Source: Ramazzottius varieornatus (lineage: Eukaryota; Tardigrada; Eutardigrada; Parachela; Ramazzottiidae). From it: DNA of 59,077 nt. This document shows, one piece after another, positions 1-10,145 of the stretch. Made by a program: the position numbers and the translations under genes. The DNA lies in assembly GCA_001949185.1 (NCBI GenBank), contig BDGG01000011.1, positions 1,352,518-1,411,594 of the forward strand, read 5' to 3'. How positions within the stretch are numbered: position 1 is the stretch's first letter; every line of letters begins with the position of its first letter. Below the pieces are notes generated by a model that ran no database searches, was not told where the DNA came from, and saw nothing but the letters and a program-made list of their open reading frames with translations.

Positions 1-318
1 CGCAAGGTAAGAGAGGAAAGTGGGAAATGCAGGCGGAAGAAGTCTCATGTGCTGAATTCAATTCTGTTGCAGAGTTTGTTGACGCAAACGAAGCGCGCCG
101 CTTTGGAGAAGATCAACCTCAAGTTCATCGATACTTCGTCCAAGTTCGGTCATGGTCGCTTCCAGACCGGCGCCGAGAAGGCCGCTTTCATGGTAAGCAG
201 AATTTTCTGTTTGGTGTTCATCAAGGGAATTCCTTCTGCGTGTTCGAGTTGGGAAAGAGGTTCGTTTTTGTTTTCGTAGGGTCCGCTCAAGAAGGACAAG
301 ATCAAACCCAAGGCCTGA
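1..318 (+). CDS. RPL3: Ribosomal protein L3 (uL3), 3' end only
   Basis: These are the last exons of the large-subunit ribosomal protein L3, which helps form the peptidyl-transferase region of the cytosolic 60S subunit. Three coding pieces are visible: 1-6 (Arg-Lys, then a GTAAGA donor), 73-192 and 280-318, all joined in phase 0. The joined peptide contains [20 protein letters not shown], which matches the very conserved L3 C-terminus almost residue for residue. The last exon reads [12 protein letters not shown] and stops at TGA 316-318, equivalent to GPLKKDRIAKEEGA in vertebrates. The gene begins upstream of the window. Introns are 66 and 87 bp. Identity is very secure; only the length of the missing part is unknown. 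Confidence 0.96.
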
Positions 319-784
319 TTTGTTTCTTTTTGCTAAAACTAAGCCGGTAGCTTCGTTCTGCAACTGAATCTGTCCACAGTTTAGATTTTCGGATTGCGGA
401 AATATAACTCGAGGATTTGTTTCTGTATTGTGGGCTCGTGGCTATATTTCAAACGACACTGAATTTCATCACGCCTAAAGCGATAAGGATGCAGGTGACG
501 TCCTTTCATAGATGGAAGGTATACGTATGTTGGTGGCACTGATCGATTTTCCGGGAATGGTAAAAGGGACAGAGAGAACGAGAAGCCAGGAGGATGTTTC
601 CCTAAGTGGCGCACATTTTCAGTGTTTCGGCCGAAAAAGTGCGCCACTTGAAAATTGTCGTGTCTTGCCGACTTTGTTTGTACGGTCCCAGTTCAGGCTG
701 GAGCAATTGGAACTTGATCTTGGAATAGTTTGAGAATTTGTCTTTCTGGACGAAGTGGAGCTTTGGACATTGAAAGGATGGGAA
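319..784. other. Intergenic gap, one hairpin repeat
   Basis: This is the gap between RPL3 and the delta-COP-like gene. Apart from one AAGTGGCGCAC hairpin at 603-651, no coding region, RNA gene or clear promoter motif is seen. Confidence 0.5.
603..651. repeat. AAGTGGCGCAC hairpin repeat, copy 1
   Basis: The arms AAGTGGCGCAC and GTGCGCCACTT are exact reverse complements around a loop of about 24 bases that is itself partly self-complementary (TTTTC / GAAAA). It is the first of about twenty related copies in the first 31.4 kb. Confidence 0.75.
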
Positions 785-1970
785 ATGGTGATTATCGCTG
801 CGGCTGTCTGCGCTGGAACTGGAAGAGGTAAAGTTTGAATAGACGAGGAAATATTCGCCAGAAGTAAATTAACTAGAACTATGATGTCGTTTTATAGTGT
901 ATGTTTCCCGTCAGTTTCTGGAAATTTCGAGAGCTCATATCGATGAACACCTCTCCACGTTCAAAATTCTGTTGGATGGGAGACCGGTGGGTTTTTCGCT
1001 GAGCTTTTCCGTGGTGGAATCGGAGAGCGTTCGCTTCGTCTACCGGAAACTGATCGAACCAAAGTACGAAGGTGTGGTGATTGTTCTTCTCATCACGACA
1101 AAGAATGAAAATATCCTGGTGGCGAAGAAATGTCTGGAGCTGACGGTCGACGTGGTAAGATCCACTTCTCGAGTTTTGTGTTGGAGAAATTTAGGAGAAT
1201 TACCGATTTTGAAGAGTTCGAATGATATGGGAGGCCGGCAAACGTAGCGTGCAACACCGTTGTTATAAGCGGCGCACGAGTTCAGCCAATAGCAACAGAT
1301 AGGTGCGCGACTTCGAAAAACAGGCGAACTCGACAAGACTAATTTTCCAGAAGACGCACTCTTACAGCTTATAACCACGCAAACGTGCGCCACTGTGAGA
1401 ACTCCACAGATCTTTCTCCCAAGTGGCGGACGTATCTATTAATGCTAATTTCTACGACGACTTGCGCCAGTTGAGATCACAATCTTGTGGGTTTCGTTGG
1501 CCGCCCTTCAGTTCGGAATATCTTTACTTTCGAGAATCATTGCAGATGAAAGAGCGATGTATGTTCTTCGATGAGAAATGGGTGCTGAAGCATTCACTGG
1601 ACTTGGTTCTGGCCTTTGACGAGATGGTGTCGATGGGTTACGTGGTAGATGTGGACATGGGGGCCGTTGTGGAATGTTTGAGTATGGAATCGGAAGAGGA
1701 AAACCGGCAACGGCTGATTCGCAACGTGAGGGAATCCTTTGATGATAATAATGACTTATTCTGTATGGTTTGCTTTGTTTTTTCTTGCAGTGGCAGGAAA
1801 TGGAGACCCGGAAGTTAGCGGAGAGAAGAACTAAGGACCAGGAAAAAGAAGCCAGAGCAAATTCCGCAGTGGCTGACACCGACGTCGTGTCCTACTCCAC
1901 CTTTGGCTCCTACACGTTGGAACAAGATGCACTGAAACCATCCACCATGTCGATTAAACGCCCACCCTGA
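785..1970 (+). CDS. ARCN1: Delta-COP-like coatomer subunit, longin domain only
   Basis: Delta-COP belongs to the COPI coat, which buds Golgi-to-ER vesicles. Exons 785-827, 898-1154, 1546-1725 and 1791-1970 join in frame to 219 residues. The start MVIIAAAVCAGTGRVYVSRQ parallels the MVLLAAAVC..G..IVSRQF start of delta-COP. FVYRKL, LLITTKNENIL and LDLVLAFDEM follow in the correct order for the N-terminal longin domain, and a charged helix (about 160-195) matches the linker. The protein then ends at IKRPP, whereas ordinary delta-COP is about 510 residues with a C-terminal mu-homology domain. No such domain is found before the next gene at 2,660. Intron 1155-1545 carries hairpin repeats. It could be a shortened paralogue or a gene that lost its tail. 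Family assignment is good and the exon joins align residue by residue. Confidence 0.85.
1262..1435. repeat. AAGTGGCGCACG hairpin repeats in delta-COP-like intron
   Basis: Two or three imperfect copies are seen: AGCGGCGCACG...GGTGCGCGACTT, then AGACGCACTC...ACGTGCGCCACT, then a lone AAGTGGCGGACG. They fill most of the otherwise short intron 1155-1545. Confidence 0.6.
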
Positions 1971-2659
1971 TGTGTTTCAATATATTTTCAGGTTTTTGAG
2001 TTTAAAGATTATGGGACAAGTCTTTTCGCTACCGCGGTACGGAAGCATGTACGGACGCGCTCCATTCACGCTAGTACACTTTTTGACACTTCTCTACGAT
2101 CGAAGTTCCATTTTGCGGTTTTTCGCCTGTCCCATACTGTTTACTGTCTCATGATTTCTCAATGTACGTACAGTATACGGCTTCGATTTCCTATAAAATG
2201 AACCGTTGGATGGGATTTGCATGAACATGCATACATTCCCGCTAACGAGCATCACAATAGTCTGGATGCAGGCAGTGGAAAGATCTATCTTGGTCTTCTG
2301 CTGAGCACAGGGTCTTTCAAAGGCATCGAACGCTGATGTAAAGCATTTTAAATGTGATTTGACAATTCGGTTTCAAAAATGTGGAGAATATCCGGTTCAT
2401 GCATGAGTGGAACGGAATTTCAGGAACTCAAATATAGGAGATCGAGGGTTTAGTGACAGAGCAACATCAAATATGCGTCGACGATTGCTAATTTCGCTGA
2501 CCTTGTTCGCAACATGCGTCACAGAATAAAATTCTGCCGGCCTTCGTCTCCAGTTTGAATCGATGCTGACAATAAAGCTCACAAATTTGGTCGACATTCC
2601 GCAAGACGTTGCTCGTATCTCGATCCATTGTTTATTCGCCGAAAAAGGACGCCGACAGA
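1971..2659. other. Intergenic gap, no gene seen
   Basis: Between the delta-COP-like gene and the astacin-like gene there is no frame with family similarity, no homology to the delta-COP mu-homology domain, and no obvious repeat. Confidence 0.5.
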
Positions 2660-5324
2660 ATGATTGCGGGACTTCTTTCCCTGTTTCTTCTAGGCATTTC
2701 CTGTACCTGTAAGTACTGTACATTTTCTGCTTAGTTTGGCCGTTCATAGATTCCATGACCGAAATTTTTTTGAACAGATGCATATGACAAGGCCAATCTG
2801 CGTACCATCAACATCCAAGCCCAGTTTCTTCGATGGCCCAATCCTATCGCCATTCCTTACTATCTCGACGCTGCCTACAGTACATGCCTTTCACCTTCGG
2901 GAATTATCATTGTCAATTTAAAGCTGGTTCATTTCTTTCTAGCTACGGATGAAAGAACGCAAATCAAAGCAGCCATCGCCAAAGTGATGGCAGATATGAA
3001 ATCATGCATTGGGTTCGCCGAAGTTCCTCCCACCGATCCGTCGTATAAAGTGAAGATCACTCCTTTTGCTGATGACGGGTAGGAAAAGGCTTCTTTTTTC
3101 GTTAGTTGGGAGCTTAGCACACAAAAGGGACAAGACACGGTTTTGTGCACGTGAAGCGCGCACCTACTCAGTGTTACTGGCTGGAGGCGTGCGTCACCAG
3201 CAAAGCTCGGCAAGATGGTTTTCCGAGTAGCGCACGTCTTCGGTCGAAAGCACTGAAATCAGTCTTGCAGAGGTTGTCCACCGCGCTCCCAGTTGAATTC
3301 CTGAATGCCAAATGCCTCTTTCCTCGATCCATAGGACAACAGCCGAGCCATACTGCTACTCCTACCCGGGTTACTACAAGGACCTTCAAACATCGGGCAG
3401 AACAGAACAGCGAATGGTTCTCGCCCGCGGACCAACCGGCTGTTTTACCGGGAAACTGCGCGACTTAATGAAGTAGCGCGTGGTTTTTCTTGCTCTTGAA
3501 ACGAATGAGCGTTGTCTTCAAAGGTTGTTGTATCTCTTTTGCAGGTACGTCGTTGTCACCCTTGGGAAGCGCAACGAGCATCAGCGCGGCGATCGCGCTG
3601 ATTACATTGACGTCAAGCAAGAAGCTTTAGCCGAAAGTAAGACATTCACGTGAAACTTCAAAAGTGTTTATTTAGTGCAGAAATAAACCTTGACAGTCTG
3701 GTGAATATTGATTTATATCCTTGAAGATGCCTACAGTGGAACCGCATACCGAATTTATTCAGCACAAGAAGCCTACTGGTCCGCGTTTCCGTACGACTAC
3801 TGTTCCATCACGCACAACCGCCCTACTGACTTGGCGAAACCTGGTCAGCAGGCTTTCACGGTCAAGAAAGCCCCCTTCTTCATACCGACATTGGACAGAC
3901 TCAGCAACAGCGACTGCCAGTTGATTAGCCTGATGTTTCCCGCTACATGTGACCGAAAGAAATGCGACCCACGTAAGCCAGATTTTTCATTTTTCTACCC
4001 AGACGAAGTGGTGCATTCTAGCGCGTCCTCCTTCCAGTGGACTGCGCCGCTCAAGTGAACACAACGACAACGCCTGGCACCACCAGTGCTGCCACCACAA
4101 CTTCCGGGTCGACCACAGCGGCGTCCACCACGGGTCCAACAACGACAGCTCAAACCAGTTCCCAAACGGCATGTCCCACTGTCACAACAGCGGCGACGGC
4201 CACAACGACTGCTGGACCGACCATTCCTCCTTTCGTCAAGAGCACCTGTACCGACGGTGACTTTTCCATCTTTTGCAAGAAGGCTCCCACCGCGTCGTTA
4301 TTGTACCAAGCTGGTGCGACGACGGACGACGATGTCTACGTCCTCATCAGTGGTAGGTGCTCTGTACAGGCATTAGAGGGCGCGGAAAAATATCTGACTT
4401 TCATACTGGATATGCTTCTGCAGGAAACTGTGCGATGACGTATACGTTGGGCGAGAAACCGTTTCCGTCCGACCCAACCAAGTCGGTGATGGCGGTCGAA
4501 CCAGTACTAACCGTTAACCAGACCGCCAACCCAGTTGACCTTTCGCTTCTCTTCCCGGGATACGACGCCCTGGGTCAGACCTTGCCCATCAACTTTGCCT
4601 TCACCGCCAGTAACAACGGTCCCACCTTTCTCTCCAATTCGGCCAACGTAAGTTGTCCCCTCTTAGACCGACGCTGTTTTTCCATCGCAAGTCATTTACA
4701 CAGCGAATGCTTGTAGCCGACAAAAGCCGCTGCCTGCAGCTACCCACCAACCCAGCCTGCCACGCCCTGTTTCCAAGCCACGTGGCCTGCGCCACCCTTG
4801 GACGGAAGCCTGTCAACTGCGGCTCCAACAGCCTCCTCGACAACCGTGCTGGCTAAAGACCAATTCATAGTTTACCACAACTGTAAGCAATTCTTCTTAC
4901 CAAATTCTGGTCAGAGAATTTTGCCGCATGGTTCAACACAAAAGACAAAAGACAAAACCTGGTGCGTTGTTTACAGCAACCAAGCAGATGTGCAGAAGTA
5001 CCACCGGCCAACCGACACAGGCCAACCAGCCACTGTGCTTCACCTTGACTAAAGAACTTGATCCCATTGTCAAAGTGACGGCCATTCAGTACATGAACGA
5101 CCCTACCGGTCCTCTGGTGCTGGTCTTTGGAGAAGACGCAACTGCAGCACATTACATTGCGATGGGTGACGGACAAACGGTCGGCTTCAGCTTCGATGTA
5201 AGTCACTCTTGAGCTCGATCGAAATGAAGGTACCAATAACGTACGGGACTTAACATCTGGACTGTTTCAGACTTCGGGAGGAGCGTTTCCTACTTCGACA
5301 TACACCAACCGGATGAAATGCTAG
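2660..5324 (+). CDS. Astacin-family (M12A) protein with a lost zinc active site
   Basis: Eleven exons (2660-2708, 2778-2879, 2943-3078, 3335-3472, 3545-3636, 3727-3972, 4038-4352, 4424-4647, 4717-4882, 4977-5197, 5271-5324) join in frame to 580 residues. A signal peptide (MIAGLLSLFLLGISCT) implies secretion. The astacin fold is recognised by RWPNPIAIPYYLD, DERTQIKAAI, the Cys-Tyr-Ser-Tyr block, EHQRGDRADYIDV and YDYCSITHN. Where astacins carry HExxHxxGxxHE, this protein reads KYVVVTLGKRNE, so all three zinc histidines and the catalytic glutamate are replaced. The Met-turn SIMHY is SITHN. A Thr-rich mucin-like linker (about residues 255-310) leads to a Cys-containing C-terminal part that I do not recognise. 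It is probably a non-enzymatic secreted or binding protein. Intron 3079-3334 contains hairpin repeats. Confidence 0.85.
3148..3275. repeat. Degenerate AAGTGGCGCACG hairpins in astacin-like intron 3
   Basis: GAAGCGCGCACC...GGCGTGCGTCAC and AGTAGCGCACGTCTTCGG... are diverged copies of the same family lying in intron 3079-3334, which makes that intron about three times longer than its neighbours. Confidence 0.5.
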
Positions 5325-5786
5325 ATAGCTCGAGGAGAAGTCGCTGGTATCTCATTGATATTGTGGCTGGTAATTGACTGAACACTAGATCAAGAGTAGC
5401 AAGATCATAATTTTGAGGTTGATGCGTTCAATTTTATTTTACCCATACTTCAAGAAGCCGAAACCACACAATCATTAATATCTAGGCCGTGATATCTCAG
5501 CATCCTGATGGGTTACACTTTTGCCAGAAGGACGAGGTGATTGGTTCCGATCAACAATTGGTCAAAGCCATATCATTGCTCGGTACTAGATGAGCTTTAG
5601 TAACGGTTATCAAAGGAGCGTCTGTCGCCGAAGTGAAAAGGATAACGGTAATGGAACAAACGGCGGGAAAAAAAGGATTTGATACCTTCACTGTGTATGT
5701 CTTGCTCGCTAAAGAGCATTGATACTGAACAGCCCGAAAGGACTTCGGGTGGACGATTGATTAGTGCGGTGCATATGTAACGCTAC
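5325..5786. other. Intergenic gap, no gene seen
   Basis: This AT-rich stretch lies between the stop of the astacin-like gene (+) and the stop of the type II membrane protein gene (-), so the two genes converge. No feature is recognised. Confidence 0.45.
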
Positions 5787-6463
5787 CTATATATAAGGTT
5801 GCGGTCTCGAAGACAGAATGATTACACCGTAAGATCCGTTGTGAGCTGTGAGGGGCGAGCCAATGGAACGTATCGTCATCTGCCGGCCTTGAGTGGCATG
5901 TCTGACTTGGACAAGGCAGAACATAATTCTCTGGTGTTTCTGGTAGGAAAGACTGTAGATGAACAAGGGGCAGCCGTAGTAGTCTTTCGACTCTTCCCGC
6001 AATAGAAGTTCCTCGTACAAAGTTCCAGCGGAGCTGCTGTTGGCCTCACCTGCTGCCAGCTGCATCCAACGGCATGTCATGGTTGAGTTGGCGCTGCCAT
6101 TTCCCCCTTGGGCAACCATATCTTTGCAAAGTTGGCCACAATCACCAGCGAGTCCTCCATATGCCCTGAAATGAGGTGGACTCTTTCTGGCTCTCCAGAC
6201 AGATCGGCAACGAGCAAGTCCGTTGATGAGCGAGGTGGTACGTTCTTCGACAAGCTGACGCTAACTGTCTCATTCCCGGAACTTGTTCCATCACATTGAC
6301 ACGATATATTACAGGTTTGCACATTGCCGACTGCTGTAACGTCATTCCGTGTCGAAATAATACTAGCTCCCCAAAACATGAGAGCCACCAGTAAGAGAGT
6401 CATTACTAGAATTACGTGGAGCCAAAAATGTTTCAAGAAAGAAGGATGCGTTTTAGAAGGCAT
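5787..6463 (-). CDS. Small type II membrane protein, function unknown
   Basis: Two minus-strand exons, 6463-6303 and 6165-5787, join (phase 2, TC|GTGTCA donor and ATTTCAG acceptor) into 179 residues without a stop. A short basic cytoplasmic end is followed by one membrane anchor (about residues 12-35, FWLHVILVMTLLLVALMFWG) with no cleavage site. The outer part has several Asn-x-Ser/Thr sequons and Cys residues, as in an extracellular domain. No family is recognised. The intron is about 137 bp and its borders are inferred only from keeping the frame open; without splicing, the frame from the ATG would end at about 6,077. Moderate support that this is a gene, low support for the exact ends. Confidence 0.45.
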
Positions 6464-6689
6464 CGCGTACACCGGTCACCGAGACATGAATTTTGAAACT
6501 TGCTCAGGTACGCCATAGTCAAGGAAGTCGACCACATACTGGTACACTCGCTGGTTCGAAGCTGTTGATTGTGTACGGCTAATCGGTATATGTTACCTGA
6601 ATTGACCTTTGACGGAAAGATCGAACCTGAAATGGTACGTTGTTGGATTTGCTCCCAGCCTCAGAGCAACCACGTTTGCGAGAGGCCAG

Positions 6690-7222
<533 letters not shown>

Positions 7223-7226
7223 TCAG

Positions 7227-7595
7227 ATGATCAAAGAAGACTTACCCAGACTTCATGGCAAAAATCCGCAGAAGATTACCGTACATTTCGACAACGCGAA
7301 GTCCCACGTGGCCAAACTGACCCAAGAATGGATGGAAGAGAACCATCCGAATTACATTGCGGATCACGTTTGGATGGCCAACAGCCCTGACCTAGCTCCC
7401 TTGGACTACGCGATAAATGGGATTTTAAAAAATATTTTAGGTGAACGGAAGGTAACCACTGTCGCCGGTCTGAGCAAGATCCTCAAAGGGGTGTGCGCAA
7501 ACTTCGACCTCGGAATCATCCGCCGATCACTTTTGTCCTGGGAATGCAGGGTCCAAAAGATGCTAGACAGACGCGGGGATGTTGAAACTGATTGA
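7227..7595 (+). mobile_element. Tc1/mariner-type transposase, C-terminal fragment (DD37D)
   Basis: The 122-residue frame reads like the C-terminal half of an IS630/Tc1/mariner DDE transposase. HFDNAKSH carries the second acidic residue. MANSPDLAPLDYAING carries the third, with 37 residues between them, the spacing typical of the DD37D (maT) group. The N-terminal DNA-binding region and first catalytic Asp are absent, because the sequence to the left is ITCH-like DNA. The frame is open to a TGA at 7593-7595. It is a dead fragment, though the preserved frame suggests that insertion is not ancient. Confidence 0.8.
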
Positions 7596-7696
7596 AAATG
7601 ATAGCTTCCGTTTTGAATGCGTAGGAATTTTTTTGGCAGTGGTAGCAAGTTGGCGTACTCACCCTGTAAATCCACGCTGCCTTTACGCTTCGAAGT

Positions 7697-8035
7697 TTAT
7701 GGTTCCGTACGCGGCTTTAGGCTGTTTTTCTCACAAATGAGAAACCACGATATCCACGCGGCGAGTTTTATATCATTATCGATTTCAGAATTCCACTTCA
7801 AAATAAGTAGATTATCACGCTTCTCTCCCTTAAGGCAAATTCTTTTATCAGTAAACACATTGCCCGCATCGCTAAACAGTCTTTCAGATGGCGTACTCGA
7901 AATTCGAATATAAAGAACTCTCTTCGCCCTTGTAGGTTTCATTGGCGTGCATTTAACTACGCGATGGAAAGCTGAGCCAGCCACGCTGTGCCGACTGTTG
8001 CGAGCTGACATCCGCGCTATACCACGCTGACCCAC
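7697..8035 (-). mobile_element. hAT transposase C-terminal (dimerisation) fragment
   Basis: The minus-strand frame contains ISSTPSERLFSDAGNVFTDK followed by a leucine-rich end (LLILKWN). This is the hAT-family dimerisation signature (usually SSxxSERxFSxAGxxxxxxR...). The catalytic part is missing, so this is a relic. Confidence 0.8.
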
Positions 8036-8125
8036 CCATTATTCCTGTACTATTTACGCTGATCCACGCGGAGCGAGCAGCGTGGATCAGCGTGATACCG
8101 CGTGACCACGCTGCTGCGAGCTCTA
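7960..8125. repeat. Short inverted repeats at the edge of the hAT relic
   Basis: CGCTGATCCACGC (8058-8070) and GCGTGGATCAGCG (8080-8092) are an exact 13-bp inverted pair. The words CCACGCTG and CAGCGTG recur several times on both sides. This may be a subterminal or terminal repeat zone of the hAT element; I could not pair it with a second end. Confidence 0.5.
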
Positions 8126-8729
8126 AGCGTTGGTCTTCGCCGACAGATAGCGTGATTAGCTCATACCGGAAACCCGGAAAGTTTTAAACTCATAAAGTTT
8201 TGGACGGGACTTCGACGGGAGAAAGTATCATTGCGGCCACGAACGTGGAGACACGGCGAATGAGTCAAAGCGAAGGCGGAGTTCAAGGCGGGACTGCAAT
8301 CAACAGATTTGATGGACTTTATTGGGAAGCACTCTCTGAAATCTAAATCACCACGTCAGTCACCCTGTAGCCTCGACTCATCCCAAACTCTATTACAGAA
8401 CATAACGACAGAGGAAGCTATAGCTATGACAGAAGCGATCACAGGAAGACTCCCGGTATCACAAAGGAACCCTGCTACGCCTGAAACAGCTGACTGAACC
8501 GTGAACGTTGATCACGGCTTCCGATTGCCGTGAACTCACGTCACACAGTCAGTTTTGATTGATTGATTGATCTGCCATGTCCTCACGTTCGTGACCGCAG
8601 TGGTTTGTCCATTTTCCCGCGAACCTTCATCCTTCCAGGAACACATCTTGAAAAACCGCGCGCCTCTTTCCCGTCCCTCCAAAAAGTCTGAATACTGGAA
8701 CCGAGTGTTGTTTATGCGCAGCAATCAAC
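8126..8729. other. Gap with no recognised gene
   Basis: No coding family, hairpin or transposon end is recognised between the hAT relic and the next predicted ATG at 8730. Confidence 0.4.
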
Positions 8730-9559
8730 ATGAATCAATCCGCAAAGCGGAAAGGGCTCGATTTAGCGACGGGAGTGGACTCTGAAACGGGTCGTGGTGG
8801 GCTGATGGACAAACGCCGTTCTGACTCACGCTCTTCTGGCTCTAACGGCTGTTCGGACATGGGTGGCTCTTTCGAATCATTACCAGCAGGAGAGTACGGC
8901 CGACACAGCGCCAGTCACAAACGACGGGCTTCCGAGCCGGCACCCGTCAGTGACGGCCACGCCGGTTTAGCCCCGATGGCCGGCACTGTTTCTATCTTTA
9001 CTCTCCATTCCCCTGGCGCTTGCCACGATCCTTTCTCCATCAACGTCTGTCTCATCGAATTCGACCAAAAGTCGATCAAAGGTACGTCCAAGATCGTATT
9101 CACGAGTGGCGCATTCCATCAACCAATGATACCGGCAGAGAGGGCAACGTGGTGGAAAGATCGACAAGATCGTTTTCCCAAGTGGCGCACCCTTCCAACC
9201 AACAAAACTGATAATGTGCGCCACTCGAAGAAACTCGACGGGATCGTTTTCCCAAGTGGCGCAAGCGTTCAGGCGAAAGCTTCAGAAAAGTGCACCGCTA
9301 TCCTACAACATGAATCAAGTCATGCGTTCCACTGAGTGTGTCATCCACAGGCGGACCAGCTATCTGTCACCTCGTGACTATCAGTGTCAAGTTTTCGGCC
9401 ACTGACAGTACGTGCACGGCTTCCGGCAACAATCTCACAGTTCCTTCTCCTCTGACTCCGGCAAGAACTTTCCCGCGACCTCTTTTCCACGCCCAACATC
9501 GGCCGGCTCGCCTCACGTATTTTTTCCTCGCTGTTGCTTCCTCTAGTTCTCTTTGCTGA
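8730..9559 (+). CDS. Unknown protein, two predicted exons
   Basis: Exon 8730-9081 starts MNQSAKRKGLDL and ends at AAAG|GTACGT. Exon 9351-9559 follows a TCCACAG acceptor and ends at TGA. The join keeps the frame and gives 186 residues. The N-terminal half is Ser/Arg/Gly-rich (RRSDSRSSGSNG) and probably disordered. The second half is more hydrophobic (ICHLVTISVKFSATD). I do not recognise a family. Intron 9082-9350 is packed with hairpin repeats. Parts of both exons recur at 18,073-18,680. The reading frame may be fortuitous, but the donor, acceptor and phase agree. Confidence 0.4.
9103..9295. repeat. Tandem AAGTGGCGCACC hairpin repeats
   Basis: Three successive copies are linked by the spacer GATCGTTTTCCCAAGTGGCGCA: GAGTGGCGCATTCC..., AAGTGGCGCACCC...ATGTGCGCCACTC, and AAGTGGCGCAAGCG...AAGTGCACC. 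They lie in the intron of the unknown gene at 8,730. Confidence 0.65.
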
Positions 9560-10145
9560 TTTCCCTACGGATTGAGTTTAGCGTCTTGTCTTTTTTCTCC
9601 GTACCAGTGACCAGTCTGTATGTAGTTTTCGACTTTTAATATCGTCAAGGTTGATTAGTGACCTCTGCTACAAGGTGCTTTCGGTCTGCACAACCGGGTC
9701 ATCAAAATGAAAGTTTATCAAGGCCACCAACGTCTGCTTATCCTCCAGAGACAGCTTGCCACGCCACCGAGAACGAAACGGTCAACTACTTCAACATGGG
9801 TTCGCGCAAAGGATGGTTTACCCTAACCAAAATCCCGAAAAATTGAGGACTCCTGCGAAAACTTCGTGGAAGAAATGTTACGGGAAAAGTTCATCGTTCG
9901 TGAAAGGCTTCCGCAGAGAAAGGCGAAAAATTCCGACATATTTTCACTCTGCAGGACACGATGTTTTCAACCGAAGCCCACCAGACTTTTCCGAGGGAGT
10001 TAAACGAAGTTTAGCCGATGAAAGGAAGGACGTTTTCCGCTAGAAAAAGGCGAACACTGAGAGACAATCAGAAACGAGATGCCCATACAGCTGTTCTTGT
10101 AGAAATGACAACCAACAGACTAAAAGATCTCTTGGTTCTATTCTT
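9560..10145. other. Gap, mostly duplicated sequence
   Basis: Bases up to 9,818 recur at 18,422-18,680. No coding family is recognised. Confidence 0.4.

Noticed and set aside
2660-5324. Astacin-like gene as a simple pseudogene
   Set aside because: Eleven exons join without a frameshift or stop and cysteines of the fold are kept, so loss of the zinc site looks like a change of role rather than decay.
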